Shown: positions 1-9,520 of the stretch, in pieces
Layout: each line of letters opens with the position of its first letter
How positions within the stretch are numbered: position 1 is the first letter of the stretch
Source of the DNA: Betaproteobacteria bacterium
GTDB taxonomy: Bacteria; Pseudomonadota; Gammaproteobacteria; Burkholderiales; Burkholderiaceae_C
DNA: 42,842 bases
Reading direction: 5' to 3'
Assembly (NCBI GenBank): GCA_009919175.1
Contig: RGCL01000018.1
Location: forward strand, 1-42,842
Translations under genes and position numbers: made by a program
Notes under the pieces: model-generated
Told to the model about the DNA's origin: nothing
Database searches by the model: none
The model's input: only the letters and a program-made list of their open reading frames with translations

Positions 1-1
1 C

Positions 2-1057
2 ATCAACATCGGCGTGAACCTGTCGCTCACCGGTGGCGGTGCAGCTCTGGGCTTGCCCATGCAAACCATGATCAAGTCCTTCCCCCAGACCATCGCTGGC
101 GAGAAAGTCAATGTCATCGTGCTCGACGATGCCTCTGACCCCGGCAAGGCCGCACAAAACGGCCGCCGATTTGTCACCCAGGACAAAGTGGACGTGATTT
201 TTGGCGGCAACATCACCCCCACCTCTGCGGCCATCACGCCCATTGCCACCGAAGCCCAGACGGTTCAGGTCTCTGGCGCTCCCACCGCTGACGGTCCCTT
301 TGTCTACATCCTGCCCCAGGGCTTCAACGTCATGGCCCACGCCATGATGGACCACATCAAAAAGCAAGGCATCAAGTCCCTGGGCTTCATTGGCTATGCC
401 GATGGCTACGGTGAAGGCTGGCTCAAGGCCATGGAGCCCATGCTCAAGGAAGCCGGCATCCAGTTGGTGTCGGTGGAGCGGTTTGCCCGCACCGACACCA
501 GTGTGACCCCCCAAGCCCTCAAGCTCGTGGCCGCCAAGCCCGATGCGATCCTGGTGGTGGCCTCGGGCTCTGTGGCAGCCATGCCCGAGTTGGCCCTGCG
601 TGAGCGCGGCTTCAAGGGCAAGATGTACCAGACCCACGGTGCCGCCAGCCCTGACCTGATCCGCATCGGCGGCAAGACCGTTGAAGGCACCTTCGTGGTG
701 TCCGGCCCGGCCATCTTTGCCGAGGACCTGCCCGACAGCCATCCCTCCAAAGCCGCATCGGTGAACTTCGCCAAGAAGTACCGCGAACTCTCTGGCAAGC
801 CGGATCTGAGCCCCTTTGCCGGTCACTCCAACGACTTCATCCTGGTGATGGAAAAAGCCATTCCCCTGGCCATGAAAAAAGGCAAGCCCGGCACGCCCGA
901 GTTCCGTCTGGCCTTGCGTGACACGCTCGACACCATGGGTCGCACCGTCATCTCCCATGGCGTGATGAACTGGAGCAAAACCGACCACTGGGGCTACACC
1001 AACGAAACCGGGATCATGACCGTCGTCAAAGACGGCAAGTTCCAGGTGCTCAAGTAA
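2..1057 (+). CDS. Branched-chain amino acid-type ABC transporter substrate-binding protein (5' end cut by window)
   Basis: This is a periplasmic binding protein of the Leu/Ile/Val (Peripla_BP_6) type, which captures a small organic solute for the membrane permeases encoded just downstream. The reading frame is open from base 2, and the first visible residues ([12 protein letters not shown]) match the start of the mature domain, so the signal peptide and a short N-terminal stretch lie outside the window; the GTG at 14 is internal. Family features seen are the DDASDPGKA stretch, a central [12 protein letters not shown] segment and a C-terminal [11 protein letters not shown] region. It ends 23 bases before the permease gene in a tight liv operon. 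The ligand cannot be read from sequence; aromatic or other organic acids are as likely as amino acids, given the acyl-CoA dehydrogenase and FAH-type hydrolase downstream. Confidence 0.9.
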   Translation: MNIGVNLSLTGGGAALGLPMQTMIKSFPQTIAGEKVNVIVLDDASDPGKAAQNGRRFVTQDKVDVIFGGNITPTSAAITPIATEAQTVQVSGAPTADGPFVYILPQGFNVMAHAMMDHIKKQGIKSLGFIGYADGYGEGWLKAMEPMLKEAGIQLVSVERFARTDTSVTPQALKLVAAKPDAILVVASGSVAAMPELALRERGFKGKMYQTHGAASPDLIRIGGKTVEGTFVVSGPAIFAEDLPDSHPSKAASVNFAKKYRELSGKPDLSPFAGHSNDFILVMEKAIPLAMKKGKPGTPEFRLALRDTLDTMGRTVISHGVMNWSKTDHWGYTNETGIMTVVKDGKFQVLK

Positions 1058-1080
1058 TCCAGACCAGACACGGGAACACC

Positions 1081-2121
1081 ATGGACCTCACCATCGTCAG
1101 CATGCTGAGTGTGGACGGCCTCACCAACGGCGCGATCTACGCGCTGTTGGGATTGGCCACGGTGATGGTGTTTGCCGTCACCCGTGTCATCTTCATTCCC
1201 CAGGGTGAATTCGTGGCCTTTGGTGCCCTCACCCTGGCCATGCTGCAAAGCCACGCTGTGCCAGGCACGGTGTGGCTGTTGCTGCTGCTGGCCGCCCTGG
1301 TGGCGGTGCTCGACCTCGTGCAGGGTCTGCGCGAACAGTGGCCAGCCCAACGGGTGATCAAGGCGCTGTGGCGCGCCTTGGCCATTCCCCTGCTGGCGTG
1401 CGGCCTGACGGTCGCCCTGGCCCCCATGAACCTGTCCCTGTGGGCCAATGCCGCCCTGAGCCTGGCCTTGGTGACCCCCATGGGTCCCCTGATTTATCGC
1501 CTGGCCTACCAGTCGCTGGAATCGTCCACCCCCCTGGTCTTGCTCATCGTTTCGGTGGGGGTGCATTTCGGTCTCACGGGTCTTGCCCTGGTGTTTTTTG
1601 GTCCCGAGGGCTATCGCAACCCCGCTTTCTGGGACGCGCAACTGAGCCTGGGGGACATCCCTGTCTCGGGTCAGGCGCTGATCATTTTTGCCACCACGGT
1701 GGTGCTCATTCTTGCGTTGTGGTTCTTCTTTGACCGCACCCTGTTTGGCAAGGCCTTGCGCGCCACGGCCATCAACCGCAACGGTGCCCGCCTCATGGGC
1801 ATCTCCAGCCACACGGCCGGACAACTCACCTTCACCCTGGCGGCTTTCATCGGTGCCTTGTCGGGCCTGCTCATCGGTCCCACCACCACCGTCATGTTCG
1901 ATTCAGGCTTCCTGATCGGCCTCAAAGGCTTTGTGGCTGCGGTGATTGCCGGGCTCTCCAGCTACCCCGGTGCCTTGCTGGTGGCACTGGGCGTGGGCAT
2001 GGTCGAAGCCTTCAGCTCGTTTTGGTCCAGCGCCTTCAAGGAGGTGGTGGTCTTTGCCCTGATCCTGCCCGCGCTGTGGTTGCGCTCGCGCCATGCGTCG
2101 GACGACGAGGAGGACCACTGA
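1081..2121 (+). CDS. ABC transporter permease, LivH type
   Basis: Inner-membrane permease of the hydrophobic amino acid transporter (HAAT) family, 346 residues, expected to pair with the LivM half encoded next. The N-terminus ([27 protein letters not shown]) and the C-terminal [19 protein letters not shown] motif are typical of LivH. At 346 residues it is longer than the usual roughly 290-310. The excess is mostly a hydrophobic insert near residues 65-125, between the first membrane segments. The ATG at 1081 follows the binding-protein stop by 23 bases. The 3' end carries a GAGGAGG run that probably serves as ribosome-binding site for the next gene, which begins one base after this stop, so the two genes are probably translationally coupled. 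Confidence 0.92.
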   Translation: MDLTIVSMLSVDGLTNGAIYALLGLATVMVFAVTRVIFIPQGEFVAFGALTLAMLQSHAVPGTVWLLLLLAALVAVLDLVQGLREQWPAQRVIKALWRALAIPLLACGLTVALAPMNLSLWANAALSLALVTPMGPLIYRLAYQSLESSTPLVLLIVSVGVHFGLTGLALVFFGPEGYRNPAFWDAQLSLGDIPVSGQALIIFATTVVLILALWFFFDRTLFGKALRATAINRNGARLMGISSHTAGQLTFTLAAFIGALSGLLIGPTTTVMFDSGFLIGLKGFVAAVIAGLSSYPGALLVALGVGMVEAFSSFWSSAFKEVVVFALILPALWLRSRHASDDEEDH

Positions 2122-2122
2122 C

Positions 2123-3892
2123 ATGTCTCGCTCCACTGTGCGCACCCTGTGGGCGGTGCTCGCGCTCATCCTGATCCTGCCTTGGCTGCCCTTGCCCGCG
2201 TTTTGGCTGGCGCAACTCAATTACATCGGCCTCTTTGCCATGACCAGCCTGGGCCTGGTCTTGCTCACCGGCGTGGCGGGGCTCACCTCATTTGGTCAGG
2301 CCGCCTTTGTGGGCATGGGCGCCTACACCGCCGCCTGGTGTGCGCTCAACCTGGGCTGGCCGCCGTTGTCCACGCTGGCACTGGGCCTGGTGATCACGGC
2401 AGCCAGCGCCTGGGTGATCGGTCGCGTGACCCTGCGCCTGTCGGGTCACTACCTGCCCCTGGCCACCATCGCCTGGGGCTTGTCGCTCTACTACCTCATG
2501 GGCAACCTCGAAGCCCTGGGCAAATACGACGGCCTCAACGGCCTCAAAGGGCTGGAACTGCTGGGGTTTGAAGTGGGTCAGGGTCGCGGCTTTTTCGCAG
2601 TGTCCTGGGTCATGCTGTGGCTGTGCACCGTGGCCCTGATGTGCTTGCTGGACTCGCGCCCGGGTCGCGCCATCCGCGCGCTCAAGGACGGGCGGCAAAT
2701 GGCCGAGGCCATGGGGGTGGACACCTTCCGCTACAAGGTGACCATCTTTGTGCTGGCCGCCATGCTCGCTGGCATCTCGGGCTGGTTGCTGGCCTTCTAC
2801 CAGCGCGCAGTCAACCCGTCGGCCTTTGGCCTCAAGATGGGCATCGAGTACTTGTTCATGGCCGTGGTGGGCGGGGTCAACCAGCTCTGGGGCGCCTGGC
2901 TGGGCGCTTTCGTGGTGCGCATCCTCGACGACCAGCTCCAGGAATGGCTGCCCAGGCTCATTGGCGCGAGTGGCAGCTTCGAGGTCATCGTGTTTGGGGT
3001 TTTGCTGGTGCTCATCCTCAAGTACCGCCCCGAAGGACTTTGGTCGTGGCTCAAGCAGTGGCAAGGGCCAAGCGTGCGCGTGCGCGACTGGGACGATGCC
3101 TTGCCCCTGCCCCATCGCGACAAAGCCGCCGCTGGCGAGTGCGTGCTGGATGTGCGCGCCATCCGCAAAACCTTTGGTGGTCTGGTGGCCGTCAACAATA
3201 TCTCGTTTCAGATCCATGCGGGTCAGATCGTGGGGCTCATTGGCCCCAATGGAGCTGGCAAGTCCACCACCTTCAACCTGATCACAGGCACTTTGCCCCT
3301 CACCAGTGGAGAGGTCTACTTCAACGGCCAGGCCATCCACGGCCAGCATGCCCGCGACATTGCACGCCAAGGTCTAGTGCGCACCTTCCAGCATGTCAAG
3401 ATGATCCCCGACATGAGCGTGCTCGACAACGTGGCCATCGGCGCGCACTCGCGCGGCCAAAGCGGGGTGCTGGGTGCCATCTTCCGGCGCAACCGCAACG
3501 AGGAACGCTCGCTCATGGCCGAGGCCGAGCGCCAAATCCTGCGCGTGGGCATGGGCGAGTGGATGCATGAGCCCGCAGCCAACTTGCCCATGGGTCAGCA
3601 ACGCCTCATGGAAATCGCCCGCGCCCTGAGTGCCGACCCGGCCTTGCTGCTGCTCGATGAACCCGCCGCTGGGCTGCGTCACCAGGAAAAGCGCGAACTC
3701 GCGCGGGTGCTGCGCCAATTGCAATCTGAAGGCGTGAGCATCTTGCTGGTGGAACACGACATGGATTTGGTCATGGACGTGTGCGACCACATCGTGGTCA
3801 TGGAATTTGGCACCTACCTCACCGAAGGCACACCGTCGCAGGTCCAGCAAGACCCCAAGGTGCGCGCCGCCTACCTGGGAACGGAGCACTGA
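2123..3892 (+). CDS. Fused LivM permease - LivG ATPase of the same ABC importer
   Basis: A single 589-residue chain combines two importer parts usually encoded separately. Residues 1 to about 310 are a LivM-type permease ([19 protein letters not shown] and a [13 protein letters not shown] region); residues from about 340 are a LivG-type ATPase. The ATPase has Walker [10 protein letters not shown] (374-382), Walker B LLLLDEP (Asp512, Glu513) and a degenerate signature, LPMGQQ instead of LSGGQ, close to the LSYGQQ usual for LivG. The frame is also open from 2093, but I chose ATG 2123 because it avoids overlap with livH and has GAGGAGG about 9 bases upstream. The fusion fixes a 1:1 ratio of one permease to one ATPase. 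LivF, the second ATPase, follows after two bases. Confidence 0.93.
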   Translation: MSRSTVRTLWAVLALILILPWLPLPAFWLAQLNYIGLFAMTSLGLVLLTGVAGLTSFGQAAFVGMGAYTAAWCALNLGWPPLSTLALGLVITAASAWVIGRVTLRLSGHYLPLATIAWGLSLYYLMGNLEALGKYDGLNGLKGLELLGFEVGQGRGFFAVSWVMLWLCTVALMCLLDSRPGRAIRALKDGRQMAEAMGVDTFRYKVTIFVLAAMLAGISGWLLAFYQRAVNPSAFGLKMGIEYLFMAVVGGVNQLWGAWLGAFVVRILDDQLQEWLPRLIGASGSFEVIVFGVLLVLILKYRPEGLWSWLKQWQGPSVRVRDWDDALPLPHRDKAAAGECVLDVRAIRKTFGGLVAVNNISFQIHAGQIVGLIGPNGAGKSTTFNLITGTLPLTSGEVYFNGQAIHGQHARDIARQGLVRTFQHVKMIPDMSVLDNVAIGAHSRGQSGVLGAIFRRNRNEERSLMAEAERQILRVGMGEWMHEPAANLPMGQQRLMEIARALSADPALLLLDEPAAGLRHQEKRELARVLRQLQSEGVSILLVEHDMDLVMDVCDHIVVMEFGTYLTEGTPSQVQQDPKVRAAYLGTEH

Positions 3893-3894
3893 GC

Positions 3895-4632
3895 ATGAGC
3901 CAAGCGATTCTTCAAGTGCGCGATCTGCATGCGGCCTACGGCAAGGCCGAGGTCTTGCACGGCATTTCCTTTGACCTGCACGCGGGCGAGGTGGTCACCA
4001 TCATTGGCCCCAATGGCGCGGGCAAAACCACGTTGCTGGGCAGCCTCATGGGGTTGCTGCCCTGCCAGGGCAAGCTGAGCTTTGAAGGCCGAGAGATCCA
4101 CGAGCTGCCCCTGGAAGAGCGCGTGATGCTGGGCTTGTCGCTGGTGCCCGAGCGGCGCGAGTTGTTTGGCAGCATGCCCGTGGAGGACAACCTCTTGCTG
4201 GGCGGCTATCGCCGCATGCGCCAGGGCGTGTCCAACTGGCGCGATGAACTCGATCATGTCTACGCGCTCTTTCCCCGACTCAAAGAACGCCGCGAGCAAA
4301 AGGCAGGCACCCTCTCCGGTGGCGAGCGCCAGATGCTGGCCGTGGGGCGCGCGCTCATGGCCAAACCCCACATCCTGATGCTCGATGAGCCCAGCCTGGG
4401 TCTGGCGCCCCTGATCGTCAAAGAAATTTTCAACATCATCGAAACCCTCAAGCGCGAGGGCGTGACCATCATCTTGGTCGAGCAAAACGCCAGGGCGGCG
4501 CTGGCCGTGGCCGATCAGGCGCATGTGCTGGAGATGGGTCAGCTGGGCTTGAGCGGTCCTGCCGCCGAACTGGCCAATGACCCGCGCGTGATCGACACCT
4601 ATCTGGGCGCTGCCCAGCGCAAGGAGAACTGA
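3895..4632 (+). CDS. ABC transporter ATP-binding protein, LivF type
   Basis: Second ATPase of the importer, 245 residues, a normal length for LivF. It has Walker A GPNGAGKTT (38-46), signature LSGGERQ, Walker B ILMLDEP and the LivF-type ending that precedes a DTYLG motif. The reading frame is open further upstream from 3781, inside the preceding gene. ATG 3895 is preferred because the protein then begins MSQAILQVRDLHAAYGK, the standard LivF N-terminus, and lies two bases after the LivG stop with GGAACGGAG upstream. It forms a heterodimer with the LivG half of the fusion protein. The next gene starts two bases after its stop, so the catabolic genes are likely on the same transcript. Confidence 0.93.
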   Translation: MSQAILQVRDLHAAYGKAEVLHGISFDLHAGEVVTIIGPNGAGKTTLLGSLMGLLPCQGKLSFEGREIHELPLEERVMLGLSLVPERRELFGSMPVEDNLLLGGYRRMRQGVSNWRDELDHVYALFPRLKERREQKAGTLSGGERQMLAVGRALMAKPHILMLDEPSLGLAPLIVKEIFNIIETLKREGVTIILVEQNARAALAVADQAHVLEMGQLGLSGPAAELANDPRVIDTYLGAAQRKEN

Positions 4633-4634
4633 GC

Positions 4635-6389
4635 ATGGCCTACCAGCCCCCGGTGTCCGAGGTCAGTGCCGTGCTCTTCGATGTGCTCAAGGCCGATGAA
4701 CGCTGGGCGGCCTTGTCGCCCTTTGCCGAAGTGGACAAGGCGCTGGCGCTTCAGGTGCTCGATGGCGCAGCCACCTTTGTGGGCGAGCGCATTGCCCCGC
4801 TCAACCGTTCGGGCGACGAAGCCGGTTGCCGCTGGCAAGCACGCAGCGATGGCCAAGGCGGCGACGTCACCACCCCTGCCGGATTTCGCGAGGCCTATGC
4901 CGCCTTTTGGCAAGAGGGTTGGGGCAGCTTGTCGACCTCGCCGGATTGGGGCGGCCAAGGCTTGCCCGCCGTGCTCGATGCGGTGCTCTACGAATGGCTG
5001 GTGGCGGGCAACCACGCCTGGACCATGGCACCCGGTCTTTTGCATGGGGCCTACGAATGCCTGTTGCACCACGGCAGCGATGCCCTGCGCGAGGTCTACC
5101 TGGGGCGCATTGCCACGGGCGAGTGGCTGGCCACCATGTGCCTCACCGAACCGCATGCCGGCTCGGACCTGGGTCTGGTCAACACCCGTGCTGTGCCGCA
5201 TGCGTCGGGGCACCATGTCCTGAGCGGCCAGAAGATTTTCATCTCGGGTGGCGACCACGACCTCACCGACAACATCGTGCACCTGGTGCTCGCACGCTTG
5301 CCCGACTCGCCGCCCGGACCCAAAGGACTGTCGCTGTTTCTAGCACCCAAGTTCCTGCCCGACGGATCGCGCAATGCCGCATGGTGTGACCGCATCGAGG
5401 AAAAAATGGGCCTGCATGGCAGCCCGACCTGCGTGATGCGATTTGAGGGCGCAACCGGCTGGCTGGTGGGTCAACCCGGTCGCGGCCTGGCTGCCATGTT
5501 CCTGATGATGAACGCCGCCCGCTTGCATGTGGCCTTGCAAGGCATTGCCCAGCTCGACGCAGCGCACCAGATCGCCAGCCACTATGCGCTCGAGCGCCGG
5601 CAAATGCGCGCGCCTGGCGCACGACACGAGGCGGGTGCCGCCGCCGATGTCATCCTGCGACACCCCGCCATGCAACGCGTGCTCGACACCCAAAAAGCCT
5701 GGGTCGAGGGGGGGCGCTTGCTGGCCTACGAAACCGGTCTGGCGCTGGACGAAGCGCAGTACGCGAGCACCCCCGCCGAGCGCGACGCCGCGCAACGCTG
5801 GTGCAGCCTGGCCACGCCCATCCTCAAGGCCATGTGCACCGACCAGGGCTTTGTGGGCGCCAGCGCTTGCCTGCAAGTGCTGGGGGGGCATGGCTATGTG
5901 CGCGAATGGGGCATCGAACAAATCGTGCGCGATTCGCGTGTGGCCATGATTTATGAAGGCACCAACGAGATCCAGGCCGTGGACTTGTTGTTGCGCAAGT
6001 TCTTGCCCGATGGCGGCCAAGGCTTGCTGGCGTTGATGGATGACCTCAGGTCCACCTCACCCCAGGGCGCCTCTGGCCAGGGTCTGCACGACTTGCTCGA
6101 TCAGTGGCAGGTGACGGTGCTCACTGTGATCGATCGCCATGCCAAAGCCCAGGGCAGCGAAGGCGAGGAATGGGCCAACGCCATTGCCCAGGATTTCCTG
6201 CGCCTGTGTGCGCTGGGCTTGTGGACCTGGGCCTTGTCGCGATTGGCCGCTTCGGACAGTGCCGCGAGTGCGCGCTGGCAACGCCTGAATCTGGCCTGGT
6301 GGCAATGGGTGATGCCGCAATGGCTCACACACCAGGCCGTGCTGGGCAGCGACCCGGCTCACCTGCCCAGCGCAGTGGAGCTGGAATAA
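4635..6389 (+). CDS. Acyl-CoA dehydrogenase, long (about 590-residue) class
   Basis: FAD-dependent acyl-CoA dehydrogenase, 584 residues, of the long class with an extra N-terminal segment (MAYQPPVSEV) and a C-terminal extension, related to the group that includes DmdC (3-methylmercaptopropionyl-CoA dehydrogenase). It oxidises an acyl-CoA to the 2,3-enoyl-CoA, passing electrons to ETF. Seen: the CLTEPHAGSDLG motif of the FAD/substrate domain, and YEGTNEIQ near residue 440 with Glu441 at the usual catalytic-base position. It starts two bases after livF, so it may act on the CoA ester of whatever the importer brings in. No CoA ligase or enoyl-CoA hydratase is in view, so the substrate stays unknown. 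Confidence 0.92.
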   Translation: MAYQPPVSEVSAVLFDVLKADERWAALSPFAEVDKALALQVLDGAATFVGERIAPLNRSGDEAGCRWQARSDGQGGDVTTPAGFREAYAAFWQEGWGSLSTSPDWGGQGLPAVLDAVLYEWLVAGNHAWTMAPGLLHGAYECLLHHGSDALREVYLGRIATGEWLATMCLTEPHAGSDLGLVNTRAVPHASGHHVLSGQKIFISGGDHDLTDNIVHLVLARLPDSPPGPKGLSLFLAPKFLPDGSRNAAWCDRIEEKMGLHGSPTCVMRFEGATGWLVGQPGRGLAAMFLMMNAARLHVALQGIAQLDAAHQIASHYALERRQMRAPGARHEAGAAADVILRHPAMQRVLDTQKAWVEGGRLLAYETGLALDEAQYASTPAERDAAQRWCSLATPILKAMCTDQGFVGASACLQVLGGHGYVREWGIEQIVRDSRVAMIYEGTNEIQAVDLLLRKFLPDGGQGLLALMDDLRSTSPQGASGQGLHDLLDQWQVTVLTVIDRHAKAQGSEGEEWANAIAQDFLRLCALGLWTWALSRLAASDSAASARWQRLNLAWWQWVMPQWLTHQAVLGSDPAHLPSAVELE

Positions 6390-6393
6390 GACC

Positions 6394-6873
6394 ATGGGTG
6401 CCACACCTCGCGAGCGGCTCAGTGAGCCCGCCGAGCCCGTACTCAAGGAAGCCGATTTGCCCGTGCTGGCCGATTTGATGGGCTACCAGGCGCGGCGTGC
6501 CGCCCTGCACATCATTGCCCGCTTTCACGAAGACCTGAAAAACCTGTCGCTCAGGCCGGTGACGTTTTCGGTGCTGAGCGTGGTGGGTCATCACGACGGC
6601 CTCACCTCGCGCGAGGTCTGTGACCTGCTGGGCATCCAGCCGCCCAACCTGGTGGCCATCATCCAGGACTTGCAGCAGCGCGGTTGGCTGGATCGCCAGC
6701 CCCACCCCACCGATGGCCGCGCTCTGGGGCTGCACCTCACGCCCCAAGGCCAGGCGCAGCTTGCCCAGGCCGAGGCGCTGGCGGTGGCCTCGGACCAGCA
6801 GGTCTGCGGCCACCTCTCGCCAGCCGAGCGGGAGACCCTGGTGCGGCTGCTGAAAAAAATCAGGACCAGCTGA
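6394..6873 (+). CDS. MarR-family transcriptional regulator
   Basis: A 159-residue winged-helix regulator. The helix-turn-helix lies around residues 70-100 (LTSREVCDLLGIQPPNLVAIIQDLQQRGW), followed by a wing with the DRQPHPTDGRA motif that is characteristic of MarR proteins (D-x-R-x3-L/A-type wing). It begins four bases after the acyl-CoA dehydrogenase stop. MarR proteins usually repress neighbouring catabolic or transport genes and release DNA on binding a phenolic or CoA-ester ligand. By position this one may control the liv-dehydrogenase operon, but no palindromic operator can be tied to it in this window; the operon promoter lies upstream of base 1. Confidence 0.9.
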   Translation: MGATPRERLSEPAEPVLKEADLPVLADLMGYQARRAALHIIARFHEDLKNLSLRPVTFSVLSVVGHHDGLTSREVCDLLGIQPPNLVAIIQDLQQRGWLDRQPHPTDGRALGLHLTPQGQAQLAQAEALAVASDQQVCGHLSPAERETLVRLLKKIRTS

Positions 6874-6892
6874 GTCGTCGTATCCTTGCGGG

Positions 6893-8077
6893 ATGAATAC
6901 GCCCCTCATCCCTGAACTCAACGATGTCTTGCCCCTGGATGCCGATCAGGCCACGCTGGTGGGTCGCTTGTGGGATCCACACCGTGGCCCTGTGCCCATC
7001 AAAGTCCAGCATGGCCGCATCCATGACCTCTCCACGCTCGCGCCCACCCTGAGCCAATTGCTGGCCTGGCCCGATGCCGCCAAAGCCATTGCCGCTCACA
7101 CGGGTGCCGATCTGGGCAGCGCCCACGAACTCATCCAGGCCAGCCGCTTTGATGTGGCCAGCGATGCCGCAGCGCATGTGCTCGCGCCATGCGACCTGCA
7201 TGCCATCAAGGCCGCAGGGGTGACTTTTGTGGCCAGCATGCTCGAGCGCGTCATCGAGGAGCGTGCGCGTGGCGATGCCACCCGCGCGCAGTCTGTGCGC
7301 GAAGCCGTTCAAGCCGTGATGGGTGAAGACTTGCGGGCGGTCAAACCTGGCTCGGCTCAAGCCGCCGAACTCAAGCGCGTGCTGATTGAACAGGGGGTGT
7401 GGTCGCAATACCTGGAAGTGGGCATTGGCCCCGATGCCGAAGTCTTCACCAAGTCCCAACCCATGAGTGCCGTGGGTGTGGGCGCCGAGATCGGCATCCA
7501 CGCGGGCAGCGAATGGAACAACCCCGAGCCCGAGGTGGTGTTGTGCGTCTCGCCCCAGGGCGAGGTGATCGGTGCCACCTTGGGCAACGATGTCAACCTG
7601 CGCGACTTCGAGGGGCGCAGCGCCTTGCTGCTGGGCAAGGCCAAAGACAACAACGCCTCTTGCGCCATAGGCCCCTTCATCCGCTTGTTCGATGCGCGAT
7701 TTGGCCTGGACGATGTGCTGGGCTTGCAACTCGAACTCCAGGTGCTCGGCACCGAGGGTTATGAATTGCAAGGCATGAGCGCCATGTCACAAATCAGCCG
7801 CCACCCCTTGGACATCGTGCGCCAGGCCATGGGCGCTCACCATCAGTACCCCGACGGCATGATGCTGTTTCTTGGCACCTTGTTTGCGCCCACCCAGGAC
7901 CGCCCTCTGCCCGGTCGTGCGTCAGGTCAGGGCTTCACGCATCGTGTGGGCGACAGGGTGCGCATCCACTCGCCGCGCCTGGGCACGCTCACCAACTGGG
8001 TCAACACCAGCGATCAGGTCAAGCCCTGGACCTATGGCGTGGGTGCCCTGATCGCCGACTTGATCAAGCGCGGCTGA
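6893..8077 (+). CDS. Fumarylacetoacetate hydrolase (FAH) family protein
   Basis: A 394-residue member of the FAH superfamily, metal-dependent enzymes that hydrolyse, hydrate or decarboxylate 2-oxo acids. Seen: a LVGRLWDP N-terminal domain, then the catalytic-domain motifs GVTFVASMLERVIEE, SEWNNPEPEVVL with the metal-binding acidic residues, NDVNLRDFEGRSALLLGKAKDNN, and a C-terminal PWTYGVGALI. The long N-terminal part distinguishes it from short FAH hydrolases and fits the group annotated only as FAH family, with sugar-acid dehydratase relatives. It starts 19 bases after the MarR stop. A TATCCT hexamer six bases before the ATG and no clear Shine-Dalgarno suggest an additional leaderless promoter. 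Substrate unknown. Confidence 0.88.
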   Translation: MNTPLIPELNDVLPLDADQATLVGRLWDPHRGPVPIKVQHGRIHDLSTLAPTLSQLLAWPDAAKAIAAHTGADLGSAHELIQASRFDVASDAAAHVLAPCDLHAIKAAGVTFVASMLERVIEERARGDATRAQSVREAVQAVMGEDLRAVKPGSAQAAELKRVLIEQGVWSQYLEVGIGPDAEVFTKSQPMSAVGVGAEIGIHAGSEWNNPEPEVVLCVSPQGEVIGATLGNDVNLRDFEGRSALLLGKAKDNNASCAIGPFIRLFDARFGLDDVLGLQLELQVLGTEGYELQGMSAMSQISRHPLDIVRQAMGAHHQYPDGMMLFLGTLFAPTQDRPLPGRASGQGFTHRVGDRVRIHSPRLGTLTNWVNTSDQVKPWTYGVGALIADLIKRG

Positions 8078-8093
8078 ACCCGGCTTGGGTGGC

Positions 8094-8111
8094 TGCGCGC
8101 GGTGGCGCGCA
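8094..8111. terminator. GC-rich hairpin between convergent genes
   Basis: TGCGCGC (8094-8100), a GGTG loop, then GCGCGCA (8105-8111): a perfect 7-base-pair stem in the 34-base gap between the convergent FAH and kynureninase genes. There is no T-tract on either side, so it may stop transcription poorly or act mainly as a 3'-end RNA structure. Confidence 0.4.
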
Positions 8112-9413
8112 TCAGGTCACGGTCTGCACCTGCTGAAATTGCGGCCGCTGCCACTCGCGGTGGTCCAGCACCGCCTTGAGGTGCATGACCGCCTGCCACA
8201 CGGTTTCAAAGCCGATGTAGAGGGGTGTGAAACCAAAGCGCATCAAGTCGGGCTGGCTGGCGCCATCGCCGGCGCGAAAGTCGCCCACAACCCCGCGAGC
8301 CATCAAAGCCTGCACGACGGCATAGGCCTGACTCACGGCCAAGGCCTGTGGTGCGGGCGTGTCAAAACACCAGCTCAGCTGCGAGCCCCGTTGGGCGGCA
8401 TCGCGCGGCGAGACCAGCCGCAAGCCGTGATCCGCGCAGCATTGCTCGACCAGCGCGATGAAGGTCTCGCACAAGGCGACCGATTTTTTTCGCAGGGCGG
8501 GCATGCCCCCCAGCGGCTCGGCAGCCAGCACAGTGTTCACCCCCTCGTCCAGCGCGGCCAGGCTGATCACCGGGGGCGTGCCGCACAGGTAGCGCGCAAT
8601 GCCCTGTGCCGGCACATAGCCCGGCGTGAAGGCAAACGGGCGCTCATGCCCCCACCAGCCCGACAAAGGCTGCCAAAAGCGACTGGCATGCTGGGCATTG
8701 ACCCAGACAAAGGCCGGCGCACCCGGCCCGCCATTGAGGTATTTGTAGCCGCAACCCACGGCGAAGTCAGCACCGCTGCCGCGCAGGTCCACTTCCACAG
8801 CGCCCGCACTGTGCGCGAGGTCCCAGACGGTCAGGATGCCTTTGGCTTTGGCCTGGGCATCGAGGGCGGCCATGTCGTGCATGGCGCCCGTGCGGTAATT
8901 GACGTGCGTGAGCATCAGCACGGCCACGCGCTCGCTCAGGGCGGGGGCAAGGGCCATGTCGTCCACCAGCACCAGGCGCATGCCATGTTGCTGGCACAGC
9001 GACTGGGCCATGTAGAGGTCGGTGGGAAAGTTGCTGCGCTCGCTCAGCACCTGATCGCGCTGGGGTGCATCGTGCCTGGCCATCGCCAGGGCGGCGCTCA
9101 AGACCTTGAACAGATTCACCGAGGTGCTGTCGGTCACCACCAGCTCGTTGGGGCCTGCGCCGACCAGGCGGGCCACTTTGTCGCCAATTTGTGCAGGCCA
9201 GTCCACCCAGCCTGCGCTGTTCCAGCTGCGAATGAGGCCCTGACCCCACTCCTGCTCCACCACCTGCCGGATGCGCCCCGGCGTGGCCTTGGGCATCACG
9301 CCCAGCGAATTGCCGTCCAAATACATCACACCGGGCGGGCATACGAATTGGTCTTTGAGGACACGCAATGGATCAGCGCGGTCAAGCGCCTGGCAGTCTT
9401 GCAAGCTCAGCAC
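8112..9413 (-). CDS. kynU: Kynureninase
   Basis: Pyridoxal-phosphate enzyme that cleaves L-kynurenine to anthranilate and L-alanine in tryptophan degradation. The 433-residue sequence has YLDGNSLG near the N-terminus, the NFPTDLY loop, DLAHSAGAVEVDL with the PLP-binding aspartate, and GCGYKYLNGGPGAP with Lys224 as the expected Schiff-base lysine. The start is GTG at 9413, with GGAGG four bases upstream; there is no in-frame ATG nearby. kynA and kynB, often its operon partners, are not in the window. It is transcribed away from the grpE heat-shock operon, convergent with the FAH-family gene. Confidence 0.95.
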   Translation of the reverse strand: MLSLQDCQALDRADPLRVLKDQFVCPPGVMYLDGNSLGVMPKATPGRIRQVVEQEWGQGLIRSWNSAGWVDWPAQIGDKVARLVGAGPNELVVTDSTSVNLFKVLSAALAMARHDAPQRDQVLSERSNFPTDLYMAQSLCQQHGMRLVLVDDMALAPALSERVAVLMLTHVNYRTGAMHDMAALDAQAKAKGILTVWDLAHSAGAVEVDLRGSGADFAVGCGYKYLNGGPGAPAFVWVNAQHASRFWQPLSGWWGHERPFAFTPGYVPAQGIARYLCGTPPVISLAALDEGVNTVLAAEPLGGMPALRKKSVALCETFIALVEQCCADHGLRLVSPRDAAQRGSQLSWCFDTPAPQALAVSQAYAVVQALMARGVVGDFRAGDGASQPDLMRFGFTPLYIGFETVWQAVMHLKAVLDHREWQRPQFQQVQTVT

Positions 9414-9520
9414 AGGGCCTCCAGGGTCTGTTTCGGTGTTCGGGGTTGGAGGTTAGGGCGAATCCGGCCTCAAAAAGCCGTGTCTGAAACAGAAAAGTCT
9501 CTTTTTTTATCAAAGTAGGG

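Noticed and set aside
994-1824. Long open frames antisense to real genes, for example minus strand 994-1824, 2288-3370, 10294-12087 and 19820-21289, and plus strand 15199-17622, 27527-29485 and 39361-40656
   Set aside because: They mirror real genes with strong motifs, have the His/Gln/Gly/Arg-rich composition of GC-rich shadow frames, and show no family motif.
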